The notes under the pieces were generated by a model, which searched no databases, was not told the origin of the DNA, and worked only from the letters and a program-made list of their open reading frames with translations. 64,000 nt of DNA from Bartonella schoenbuchensis R1. GTDB lineage: Bacteria > Pseudomonadota > Alphaproteobacteria > Rhizobiales > Rhizobiaceae. Shown piece after piece: positions 42,976 through 53,043 of the stretch (position 1 is the stretch's first letter; each line of letters opens with the position of its first letter). The stretch covers positions 806,001 through 870,000 of the forward strand of contig NZ_CP019789.1 of the NCBI RefSeq assembly GCF_002022685.1, in the 5' to 3' direction. Position numbers and translations under genes: made by a program.

Positions 42976-44793
42976 TTATTCACGCCACCAAGTTGGAAGA
43001 TAATACCCATATAAGGATGTATAAATAGGATGTTTAATATATGACCAACGTGCCACTCGTTGTTCAGGCAAATGGTATAACGGTATATAATAGTTACCAG
43101 AAATAAGAACTCTATCTAAAGCACGCACTGCTGCAATGAAATTAGTATCTGAGCGTGCATTAAGCATTGCGGTTATCATCGCATCTATAGCAGGATCAGC
43201 TGTTCCCGCAAAATTAAAACTTCCTTTCAAATTTCTAGAAGCAGAACCCCAGCGGTTTATTTGTTCATTGCCTGGTGATAGAGAATTTTTTAATTTTGCA
43301 ATAATCATATCATAATCAAATATACTTAAACGATTTTGATATTGGGTATCATCGACGGTTCTTATCTCAATATTAATACCAAAACGTGATAGTGTACTTT
43401 GAAATGCAAGGGCAATTTTTTCTTCATCAAGTGTTTGAGTCATGATCTCAAATTGAAAGGGCAAACCATTTGGAGCAATAACCTTGTTATTTTTTCTTGT
43501 AAAACCAGATTCTTGCAAAAGTTTCCAAGCTGTTTGCATGATAAGTCGATCCATACCTGAACCATCTGTTTGAAGAAGACGCCAGCTTCCATCCATCACT
43601 TCGGGAAGAACTGTATTAAAATAAGGGGTTAAGAGCTTTTTTTCTTCTTCGCTTGCTGGCTTTCCTACAGATGAAAGTATAGATCCTGCCCAATAACCTT
43701 CTGTTCTGGTATAGATATTACTAAAAAGATGGCGATTGACCCATTCAAAATCGAAAAGCATTGATAATGCTTGTCGTACCTTTTTATCTTTAAAAATAGT
43801 GCGACGGGTATTAAAAACAAAACCAATAGTATCAGCAGGTGTTCCTTTTGAAAAAGATTCTTTAATAACGCGTCCCTCGCGAACAGCCGGAAAATTATAA
43901 GCAAGCTGCCAACGATTTGGATTAGAAGATCCTTCAATAAAGATATCAACAATACCTTTTTTAAAAGCTTCAAAGTGCGCTGTCTCATTTCGAAAATATT
44001 CGATTTGAATAATCTCAAAGTTATGCAACCCTTTATTAACAGGAAGATCTTTCCCCCAATAATTGGGATCACGTTTATAGATAATGCGTTCACCAGGATC
44101 AGCATGTTCAATAACATAAGGACCACTTCCTGGAATTTTACTTAAACCGTTTTTTTCAAAATCATCAACATTAATAGCATGTTTGGGTAATACTGGCATT
44201 ACACTTGCTAAAATAAGTGGAAACTCACGATCCTGTGATTGTGGAAAGCGCATCCTTATACAATGATTATTAATTACCTCAATAGATTCTATACGCTTCA
44301 TGTACCGATCAAACGGAGGTCTTCCTTTGTCTTTAAGAAGATTAACCGTAAATAAAACATCTTCAACTGTTATGAGCTTCCCATCTGAAAAATGTGCTTT
44401 TGGATTGATAAAAAAAGTAATCTCTGTGCGTTCGTCATTTAATTCAACTTTTTCTGCTAGAAGAGGATAAAGTGTAAAAGATTCATCACGAGAACGTACC
44501 ATCATTGTTTCGTAAACAAGGCCAGAGAGTTGCTCATCAGCAAAAAGCCCTCGTGCAGTCGTTCGAAAACTACGAATAACAAAGGGATTTAAGCCATCAA
44601 ATGTTCCAACAACACCATAGGTGATTTTGCCTTTATTGTTTGCATTGGGAGAAGCATAAGGAAAATATTCAAACTTATCTGGTAATTTTGGTACTCCACG
44701 CATTGCAATACCATTTGCAATCACATCATGGCACAGAAGAAAAATTATAAAAGCAAGAGAAAATTTTAAACGATACGAACTGTAGAATAACAT
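42976..44793 (-). CDS. Peptide-type ABC transporter periplasmic substrate-binding protein
   Basis: A family 5 extracellular solute-binding protein, 605 residues, with an N-terminal signal segment (residues about 8-27). It resembles the YejA/oligopeptide group: FDGLNPFVIRSF near the start, LVYETMMVRS, FSDGKLITVEDVLFTVNLLK, GSGPYVIEHADPGERIIYKR, RQALSMLFDFEWVNRHLF and the final HLPEQRVARW. The ligand (peptides or related compounds) cannot be read from sequence. No permease or ATPase gene lies beside it, so it must work with a transporter encoded elsewhere. Confidence 0.9.
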   Translation of the reverse strand: MLFYSSYRLKFSLAFIIFLLCHDVIANGIAMRGVPKLPDKFEYFPYASPNANNKGKITYGVVGTFDGLNPFVIRSFRTTARGLFADEQLSGLVYETMMVRSRDESFTLYPLLAEKVELNDERTEITFFINPKAHFSDGKLITVEDVLFTVNLLKDKGRPPFDRYMKRIESIEVINNHCIRMRFPQSQDREFPLILASVMPVLPKHAINVDDFEKNGLSKIPGSGPYVIEHADPGERIIYKRDPNYWGKDLPVNKGLHNFEIIQIEYFRNETAHFEAFKKGIVDIFIEGSSNPNRWQLAYNFPAVREGRVIKESFSKGTPADTIGFVFNTRRTIFKDKKVRQALSMLFDFEWVNRHLFSNIYTRTEGYWAGSILSSVGKPASEEEKKLLTPYFNTVLPEVMDGSWRLLQTDGSGMDRLIMQTAWKLLQESGFTRKNNKVIAPNGLPFQFEIMTQTLDEEKIALAFQSTLSRFGINIEIRTVDDTQYQNRLSIFDYDMIIAKLKNSLSPGNEQINRWGSASRNLKGSFNFAGTADPAIDAMITAMLNARSDTNFIAAVRALDRVLISGNYYIPLYHLPEQRVARWSYIKHPIYTSLYGYYLPTWWRE

Positions 44794-45099
44794 TTAATAA
44801 TAGCGCAATAGTAATTCGTTTATACAAAATTTAGTTTTATTCATTATGCAAAGCATTTTATGAATAAATTTTATCAAAAATAAAGCAATTGAGAAGAAAA
44901 TAAACCATATAAATTGTACAAAAATTCAATCAATTATTTAATTGTTTTCTTTCTCTAGATTTTGCTTTTCTCTTTGTATATAATGAAAAACACAAAGAAG
45001 TGTTATTTTTTGATAATTTTAATACAGTTGATTAAAAATCAACTTAATATCCTTCTATTGGGATCATCATACAAGCACATTGAAAGGATTAACTTAATT
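44794..45099. other. Intergenic region between two divergent genes
   Basis: 306 bases between the solute-binding protein gene and the ialB-family gene. A perfect TATAAT lies at 44979-44984, with a poor -35 (TAGATT) 17 bases upstream, which may be the -10 of the ialB-family gene. Confidence 0.3.
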
Positions 45100-45711
45100 A
45101 TGTCGCATAAAAATACCTATACTGCTATTTCAGTATTAGCTGGAGCCGCTACTTTTTTTCTCATGGCTTATACTCCAGCAGGTGCAGAGAATTTATCTCA
45201 AGGTTGGTACAAAGTTTGCAGTAAGCAGAATGACATTAATATTTGTAACACAATGAACAATGTTATATCAGAGACCGGTCAACCTTTGACTGCTGTTAAC
45301 TTAGTTGAAGTGAAAGGACAAAAGGAAGAAAAGCGTATAGGTATTCAAGTACCTACGAATCGTCTTCTACCAGAAGGTGTTCATATCCAAATTGGAAATG
45401 ACTTCTCTATGAAAATTCCTTACGTTGTTTGTAATGGGGCAAGTTGTATTGCCAATGATGTTTTAAGTGACGAGTTAGTTTCTGCCATGAAAACTGGTTC
45501 GAAAATGGTTATAACTACAACTAATATTCGGGGTGGTGCTAATCCTATCGAATTTTCTCTTAGTGGATTTAAAGCTGCATACACAGGTCCTGGTATAGAT
45601 GAAAAAACTTTTGAACAAAAACAAATGAAGTTACAGCAAACTATCCAAGCAAAGCAAAAAGAAATTGAAGATCGTATGCGGGCTGAGCAAGAAAAAGCTC
45701 AGAAAAAATAA
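45100..45711 (+). CDS. Invasion-associated locus B (IalB) family protein
   Basis: 203 residues from ATG 45100, preceded by GAAAGGATTAAC. A signal peptide ends near PAGA/E (about residue 28). The IalB core follows: GWYKVCSKQNDINICNT, a paired cysteine set at VCNGASCIAND, and GGANPIEFSLSGFKAAY. In Bartonella bacilliformis IalB is linked to erythrocyte invasion, but the family is widespread in Rhizobiales and most members are uncharacterised. The last 35 residues form a Gln/Lys/Glu-rich, probably helical tail (KQMKLQQTIQAKQKEIEDRM). An upstream in-frame ATG (44962) gives no signal peptide and is not preferred. Confidence 0.85.
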   Translation: MSHKNTYTAISVLAGAATFFLMAYTPAGAENLSQGWYKVCSKQNDINICNTMNNVISETGQPLTAVNLVEVKGQKEEKRIGIQVPTNRLLPEGVHIQIGNDFSMKIPYVVCNGASCIANDVLSDELVSAMKTGSKMVITTTNIRGGANPIEFSLSGFKAAYTGPGIDEKTFEQKQMKLQQTIQAKQKEIEDRMRAEQEKAQKK

Positions 45712-45763
45712 TAACAAGTAATATAAAAGGCTTTAAAGGCTTTTTTGTATTTTGTTTATATCT

Positions 45764-45797
45764 AAAAACGCTATAGAATAATTCTATAGCGTTTTTT
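45764..45797. terminator. Bidirectional intrinsic terminator between ialB-family gene and rne
   Basis: A perfect 16-base inverted repeat (AAAAACGCTATAGAAT, one base, ATTCTATAGCGTTTTT) with A on the left flank and T on the right. It ends 7 bases from the corrected rne stop, which supports the frame-corrected end of RNase E. Confidence 0.9.
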
Positions 45798-45803
45798 AAT
45801 TGT

Positions 45804-48396
45804 TTAGCTCTTAGAGAAAACTTTGCGCTTCCACCATCCAATGCGTCCAGTTTTATTTCCCCCCTCAGGCACTGAAGATGTAACAACAGGTTTGGTAGAA
45901 ACTTGTTCAACAGCTTGCTTTGTTATAGGTTCCTTTTCTGATACTTCAGTTATTTGAGCTGTTTTTTTCGTAATAGTCTTTTTTCGCGTTTGACGTGTTG
46001 ATTTTTTGTATCTGTTGAGACTTCTTCAGTTATTTCACGAGTTGGTTTATTTTCTTTTTTTGTTTTAGATTTATGAATAGAGTTGGTAGTATTTTTTCTT
46101 CAACAGGTGTTGATGTTGTCACGCTTTTATCATTTTCGGGCATTTTTTTGCCTTGAGATGCTTTTCGGGGACGTGCATTACGATTCTTCTTAGCTTTAAA
46201 AGAAGCATTTTGTTGCACATTGACATGATGTTTTGCATCAGCGTTTTGTTCATCAAATCCTACAGGTTCAGCAGCTGGAATAGAATATCGGCGATGCGCT
46301 GCTTTAATTTCTTCTAAAGCCTGTTTGGCAAATTCTCCGACTGGTTCAGCATAAGGAACACGAGACTGATAAAAACCGTTATTTTGATTACGCCGACCCC
46401 TACGATGCCCACGACGACGTCCACGGCGGCGGGTATCCTCATTATTTTGAATATCATCTTTATGAGAGGATGTAGAAAAGTTGTCATGTAATTCACTTTG
46501 GCGATTTTTACGCCGACGCCGTTGATTATTTTCAACAGGAAACTCGTCATGAGTCAATTCGCTTTCCATCAAGATTGCATCTTCGTCTTCCTCTTTATCA
46601 TCATCTTCAATAGCTAATGGAGACAAATGATCTTTTTCTGCCATTGTCCCTTTGGAAATAACTAAATGCTGCGCTCCAACACTATCATCTGCTTCAATAC
46701 TAATATTAAGCTTAAAGCGTGTTTCTAAATCAACAAGAATATTGCGTTTATGGTTGAGTACATAAAGTGCTATCACCGCAGATGTCCGCACAATGATATT
46801 ATATTGCGAATTACTAAGAAGATATTTTTCAATTGAGCGCATAACATGCAAGGCAATTGATGATTCTGAGCGTACATTTCCAGTTCCAGCACAATGAGGA
46901 CAAGGCTGCATTGTACTTTCTAGAACAGATACACGAATGCGTTGACGGCTCATTTCCATAAGGCCAAAATGTGAGATACGACCAACTTGAATACGAGCAC
47001 GATCATTTTTTAAACAATCTTTCAGCTTTTTTTCAACAAGCTTAATGTTACGATTTTCAAGCATATCAATGAAATCAATCACTATTAGGCCTGCTAGATC
47101 ACGTAAACGCAATTGACGAGCTATTTCTTCAGCAGCTTCAAGATTGGTTTGTAGCGCTGTTTTTTCAACAGAATGCTCTTTGGTAGAACGGCCAGAGTTT
47201 ACATCAATAGCGACAAGTGCTTCTGTCTGATTGATAACAAGATAACCACCAGATTTTAAAGCAACTTTTGATTGCAACATTTTATCTAGCTGAGCTTCAA
47301 TATTGTTACGTGTAAAGATTGGTATATGATCACGATAAGGCTGGACAACTTTTGCATGACTTGGCATCAACATACGCATAAAATCTTTAGCTTCACGATA
47401 TCCTTTATCACCAGATACGAGAATTTCATTAATGTCTTTATTATAAAGATCACGAATAGAGCGTTTTATTAGATTGCCTTCTTCATAAACTAAATATGGT
47501 GCGGTTGATTTAAGTGTTAAAGTACGAACAGTTTCCCATAACCGCATGAGATATTCATAATCACGTTTAATTTCGACTTTTGTTCTATTAGCTCCAGCAG
47601 TTCGTAAAATAACACCCATACCTTTTGGAACTGCTAACTCTTTTACAATTTCTTTGAGCCGTTTGCGATCTTGTATATTGGTAATTTTCCGAGAAATACC
47701 ACCACCCCGTGCCGTGTTTGGCATTAAAACTGAATAACGGCCTGCCAATGATAAATAAGTTGTGAGTGCTGCACCTTTATTGCCACGCTCTTCTTTGATC
47801 ACTTGTACTAATAAAATTTGACGCCGTTTAATAACTTCTTGAATTTTATATTGGCGCACCGGTTTACGCTGATAAGTAGGGAGTTCTTCAAGAGCATCTT
47901 CCGCACCAACCATTTCAATATCATCATCACAAACATTTCCATCAAGTGCTTCTTCTCCATCATCACTTGCTATTGACTCGGATATGATATTGTTTTCATT
48001 ATCTACAGAAAGAGTACTATGGTTCTTACTTTTTTTTGTTTTTCTTGAACCTTTTTTATTCTGTTTTATTTCCTCAACAAGATCATCTGCTTGATTTTCA
48101 TCAATAGCAGCTTTCTCTTCCTCTTCAAGAAGAGCAAGACGATCAGCAATAGGAATTTGATAATAATCAGGATGAATTTCTGAAAATGTTAAAAAACCAT
48201 GGCGATTGCCACCATATTCTACAAAAGCTGCTTGAAGTGACGGCTCAACACGCGTGATACGTGCGAGATAAATATTCCCCTTAAGCTGTTTTTTATGTTC
48301 TGACTCAAAGTCAAGTTCTTCAATTTTGTTGCCGTGAACAACAACAACACGCGTTTCCTCCGGATGGGAGGCATCGATAAGCATTTTGTTTGACAT
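45804..48396 (-). CDS. rne: Ribonuclease E, with two one-base frameshifts in the 3' part
   Basis: Endoribonuclease at the centre of mRNA decay and rRNA processing. The N-terminal catalytic half is intact: S1 domain (GNIYLARITRVEPSLQAAFVEYGG region), the DNase I-like motif LVAIDVNSGRS with metal-binding Asp, and the zinc-link CPHCAGTG. An Arg-rich, acidic scaffold region follows. The open frame stops at 46030, but the true C-terminus, rich in Lys and ending GRIGWWKRKVFSKS with a stop at 45804, is reached if two runs of six T on the plus strand (46092-46097 and 46002-46007) each had seven. The corrected protein is 864 residues. Only the non-catalytic tail is affected. Confidence 0.9.
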
Positions 48397-49026
48397 AAGT
48401 TAAAATCCTAAAGGCGACACGCACAACTTTATCTAAACAAGCATTATCATTACTTGCAAATATAAAAGGCTGTCTGCCGTAAAAGGGGGGTGCCGACATA
48501 ACATAATGGATTTTCGTTCGCAAACACGTTACAGCGTTTACGATATTTACAATTATCAGTTCCATCTGTTTTGTATGACTCACGTTTTTACAAGTCTCCG
48601 GCAAAACAATTTTGAAAATAGTTCGGATATCCGAACCAGCGAATTTAAAATAACATAATCCTGCTTTTTAAGGTATGAAGACTTATCACCTATAAAAAGC
48701 CTAAACGCATAATATACGATAAACCTTCAAAGATAACTTAACAAAATTATTGATAATTTAAGTCAACAATAGATGGTTATATCGCTTAAAGAGCGTAAAT
48801 ATTCTTTTATGTTGATATCATGCTTTTGGCAAGTAACAAGTATAAATACGCACCATTATAATGCATCCATCCTCTTAGTTTGATTTTTTTTGATAGTTGT
48901 GGTTAAAAGATTCAACATTTATGAAAGAAGGCCAAGATCGATTATTGAAATAATATAACCTATATTTACAGTGTAATTTTACACAATAAAACCAACTTAT
49001 TAATACAGAAAAAGTGTTTTGCTTAA
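48397..49026. other. Divergent regulatory region between rne and amiC
   Basis: 630 bases with no gene. On the minus strand TTGACT (48761-48766) and TGTTAA (48738-48743) are 17 bases apart and could start a leader of about 335-340 bases before rne. A long 5' UTR is known to mediate RNase E autoregulation in E. coli; whether that applies here is inference. Confidence 0.35.
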
Positions 49027-50256
49027 ATGATTAAACAATTCTCCGTCAGAATGCTGAAAGCAGTCTATTGGAATGTTATTTGGTATTTTATATGCTGTTT
49101 ATCCTTTTTTTTGATATTTCAAACATATATTCAAGGTGCGGATGCGTTAAAACTTATTAACCTGCGGACAATTGGTGATAATACATCTACACGTATTATT
49201 GCAGTTTTTAATGCTGAACCAAATTTCCATTTACAAATTTCTGACAACTCCTCACGTTTGGTTATCAAGCTACCTCTAGTTGATTTTTCAACACAAAATA
49301 TATCTTCAAATAAACAAAATATACTATCAAGTATGCTATCTGATGTACATTATAGTTCTTCCGATACACAAACCTCATATATCACTCTGACAAGCAAAAC
49401 CTCTTTTATTATTGAAAATAGTACAGTGCAAAAATTAGAGAATGGTTTATGGCAGCTGTTGATTGATATCACCCAAAATACACAGAAAAAATTGAATGAA
49501 ATTTCGACAAAACAACAAAAAGTCGACCAAAATATAAAAAAACAATCCAATCCAAAGCATCATTTTCATGTTGTGCTTGATCCTGGTCATGGTGGAATTG
49601 ACAGTGGTGCACAAGGCATTACTGGAATCTTAGAAAAAAATATAACATTAGCTTTTGCACGTGCATTGCAAGATGAATTAGAAAAAGACTCTGATATTAA
49701 TGTAACTTTAACACGTGATTGTGATGTGTTTCTAAGGTTAAGTGAAAGAGTTAAAAAAGCACAAAATTTTAATGCCGATCTTTTTATATCTATCCACGCA
49801 GATAGTATTAACATTCCTTCTCTTCGTGGCGCTACGGTCTACACCTTGTCTGATAAAGCATCTGATGCAATTGCAAAAACTTTAGCTGAAATTGAAAATA
49901 ATGCAGATCTTCTTGATGGACTGCCTGCAGAAGAATCGCATGAAGTCACAGATATTTTGATTGATCTGGCTAGACGCGAAACTCATATACTTTCGCTTAA
50001 TTTTGCTGATCTTATTATTTTAAATTTGTCAAATAATAATATTAATCTGATCAAAAATCCTCATAGATACGCTGATTTTCAAGTTTTAAAAGCTCCAGAT
50101 GTACCTTCTGTATTGATAGAAATAGGCTATTTATCTAATAAAGAAGATGAGAAATTATTGAATAATTCTCAATGGCGGAATCAAATAGTTGTTTCTCTTG
50201 CACATTCTATTCGTCAATTTGCCCAGTATCGGAAGGAAATTATGCAGTTTCCTTAA
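49027..50256 (+). CDS. amiC: N-acetylmuramoyl-L-alanine amidase with AMIN domain
   Basis: Periplasmic zinc amidase that splits septal peptidoglycan. The 409-residue product has an N-terminal hydrophobic export segment (about residues 16-36), an AMIN-like beta domain (about 40-150), then an Amidase_3 domain. Its zinc residues are visible in VVLDPGHGGIDSGAQG, SIHADS and the final catalytic glutamate in VLIEIGYLSNKEDE. It lies upstream of mrcA, a pairing common in Rhizobiales, linking septal hydrolysis and synthesis. Confidence 0.92.
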   Translation: MIKQFSVRMLKAVYWNVIWYFICCLSFFLIFQTYIQGADALKLINLRTIGDNTSTRIIAVFNAEPNFHLQISDNSSRLVIKLPLVDFSTQNISSNKQNILSSMLSDVHYSSSDTQTSYITLTSKTSFIIENSTVQKLENGLWQLLIDITQNTQKKLNEISTKQQKVDQNIKKQSNPKHHFHVVLDPGHGGIDSGAQGITGILEKNITLAFARALQDELEKDSDINVTLTRDCDVFLRLSERVKKAQNFNADLFISIHADSINIPSLRGATVYTLSDKASDAIAKTLAEIENNADLLDGLPAEESHEVTDILIDLARRETHILSLNFADLIILNLSNNNINLIKNPHRYADFQVLKAPDVPSVLIEIGYLSNKEDEKLLNNSQWRNQIVVSLAHSIRQFAQYRKEIMQFP

Positions 50257-50407
50257 ATATTTGAAAAAGTAGAGTATTGATATTAAATTTTAATAACAAA
50301 ATAATAGAGATTAAGCTTGCATTTATTTCAATTTAATAACACCTAGTAATGATAAAATTAAAATATGTTTCTTTTGATCAATTTTAAAGAAAGCGATATT
50401 CGTTTCA

Positions 50408-52872
50408 ATGATGACTTTTTTTAGATATCTGCTTAGTTCTCTTACAGCTCTTGGATTTTGTGGAGTTGTAGTATGGACAGCAATGACGAGTAGCCAAGCT
50501 GATGAACTTCCTGATTATGAGGTGCTCTCATTGTATGAACCACCTGTGATGACGCGTATTCATGCAGCCGATGGTCGTCTTATGGCAGAATTTGCAACGA
50601 AACATCGCCTCTATTTACCAATCGAATCAATTCCAAATCTTCTTAAAGAAGCTTTTATTTCAGCTGAAGATAAAAATTTTTATAACCATTTTGGTTTAGA
50701 TCCCGAAGGTCTTTCTAGAGCTTTAATTAACAATATCATTAATATCGGTTCTGGTCGACGTCCAGAAGGAGCATCAACCATTACGCAACAAGTTGCTAAA
50801 AATTTCCTTTTAAATTCAGAAGCAACGTTTGAACGTAAGTTAAAAGAAGCTATTCTTGCTATACGTATTGAGAAGACTTACTCTAAAGATCATATTCTTG
50901 AACTTTATCTTAATGAAATTTATCTGGGTCGTGGTACTTATGGTGTCGCAGCAGCTTCATTGACTTACTTTAATAAATCTGTCCACGAACTTACTTTAGA
51001 AGAATGCGCTTATCTGGCAGCTCTTCCTAAGGGACCAGGAAATTATGATCCATTTAAAAATACACAACGCGCTATTGAGCGACGTAATTGGGTTATAGAC
51101 CGGATGGTGGCAAATAGATATGTAACACCAGAGCAAGGTAAAGAAGCTAAAGAAAAACCCTTAGGAGTAAAAATACGTGGTAGCGATAGTTATGTTTTTG
51201 CTGCTGAGTATTTTACTGAAGAAGTACGTCGTCATTTAATGCATCACTATGGTGCTACAATACTTTATGAAGGTGGTCTTTCAGTTCGTACAACACTTGA
51301 TCCGCATTTACAGCTTATTGCGCGGCGTGCTTTGCAAGATGGTTTAATTAAATTTGACCATTCACGAGGGTGGCGTGGAGCTTATAAACATATCGATATT
51401 ACAGATGATTGGGGCATAGCACTTGCAGATATCACTGGACTAAGTGATGTGCCTGAATGGAATTTAGCAGTTGTTCTGTCTTCTAGCACTGATAAAATAG
51501 AGATAGGTTTGCAGCCAAAGCGTGAAAATTCAGGTTTATTATCAAAAGAACGGGCAATTGCTGCATTATCTATAGAGCAATCAAAATGGGCATTGAATGT
51601 TATTGGCGAAAATAACCGTCGAACAACTGCTCAAAATTTATCAGATGTTCTACATGTTGGTGATGTCATTTTTGTTGAAACAATATCAAATACAGACAAT
51701 GTCTATCGTTTGCAACAAATACCAAAGATTGAGGGGCCATTGTCGCGATGGAGCCTCATACAGGACGAATTCTTGCAATGGTTGGTGGTTTTTCTTTCTC
51801 TGAATCCGAATTTAATCGTGCAACACAAGCTTATCGCCAATCTGGTTCTGCATTTAAGCCTTTTGTTTATGCAGCAGCACTGGATAATGGATATACGCCA
51901 GCATCAGTAGTCTTGGATGGTCCTGTTGAAATTCTTCAAGGTAATGGTCAAATTTGGCAACCAAAAAACTATGGTGGTACTTTTGCGGGACCTTCAACAT
52001 TGCGTTACGGTATTGAACATTCTCGTAACCTTATGACCGTACGGCTTGCACATCATATGGGAATGCCATTGGTTGCTGAATATGCAGAGCGTTTTGGAGT
52101 TGCCGATAAATTGCCGCCTTATCTTTCCATGGCTTTAGGATCTGGTGAAACAACAGTTTTACGGATGGTAACAGCTTATTCAGTTATTGCAAATGGAGGG
52201 CATTCGATTAAACCTTCTTTTATAGATCGAATTCAAGATCGTTATGGAAGGACTATTTACTATCATGATGATCGTCTTTGTGAAAATTGTAATGTTCAAT
52301 CATGGAATAATCAAAACGAACCAACATTAATTGATGAACGAGAGCAAGTTCTTGATCCTATGACAGCTTATCAGATTACATCAATGATGGAAGGAGTTAT
52401 TCAGCGTGGAACCGCTGCACGTTTGCGTTATCTTAACCGGCATATTGCTGGCAAAACAGGTACGACAAACGACTCGAAAGATGTTTGGTTTATAGGATTT
52501 ACACCTGATCTTGTGGTTGGTGTTTTCATTGGCTATGATCAACCGACTTCATTAGGACGCACTGAAACGGGAAGTTCATTGGGAGCGCCTATTTTTGGAG
52601 AATTTATGCAAGCCGCTCTGAAAGACAAACCAAATGTACCATTTAAGATACCAAAGGGTATGATTTTAATGAAAATTAACCGTAAAACCGGTATGCTTGC
52701 TACAGCTGACGATAATGATGTTATTTTGGAAGCATTCAAACCGGGAACTGGTCCTGCTGATGTATATCAGGTCATTGGTGAAACTAATTCCTTCCAAGAA
52801 GGTATTCCAACAGTAACCACTTCTCCACAGGTTAATAAAGCCCTTCAGAATGGTTCTGGTGGATTATATTAA
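50408..52872 (+). CDS. mrcA: Penicillin-binding protein 1A, interrupted by a one-base frameshift
   Basis: Bifunctional peptidoglycan glycosyltransferase and transpeptidase. The first frame has a membrane anchor and the GT51 motifs EDKNFYNHFGLDPEG, GASTITQQVAKNFLL and ILELYLNEIYLGRGTYG. The transpeptidase motifs are in the next frame: SGSAFKPF (SxxK), HSRN and KTGTT. The junction is a run of four G (51733-51736); five G gives IEGAIVAMEPHTGRILAMVGG and an 821-residue protein, the usual length. As written the first frame ends at 51910, cutting off the transpeptidase domain. Start at the first of two ATG codons (50408 or 50411). Confidence 0.9.
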
Positions 52873-53043
52873 TTAAAAAGTAATTTTTTGATATGGTAGA
52901 TAACTATGAACAATGTTCAATTATTTCTATGCTGTAGCTATAATCAGATAAGTTTATGAGAGCATAATATCCATTCTTATTGCTATAATTGATATAAAAT
53001 AAAAGAATTTGTAACAAAAAAATTAAAACTAAGGGGTTAAATT

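Noticed and set aside
44962..45099. Longer ialB-family product from ATG 44962
   Set aside because: The extension has no signal peptide at its start and would bury the true signal sequence; ATG 45100 has a ribosome binding site and a proper signal peptide.
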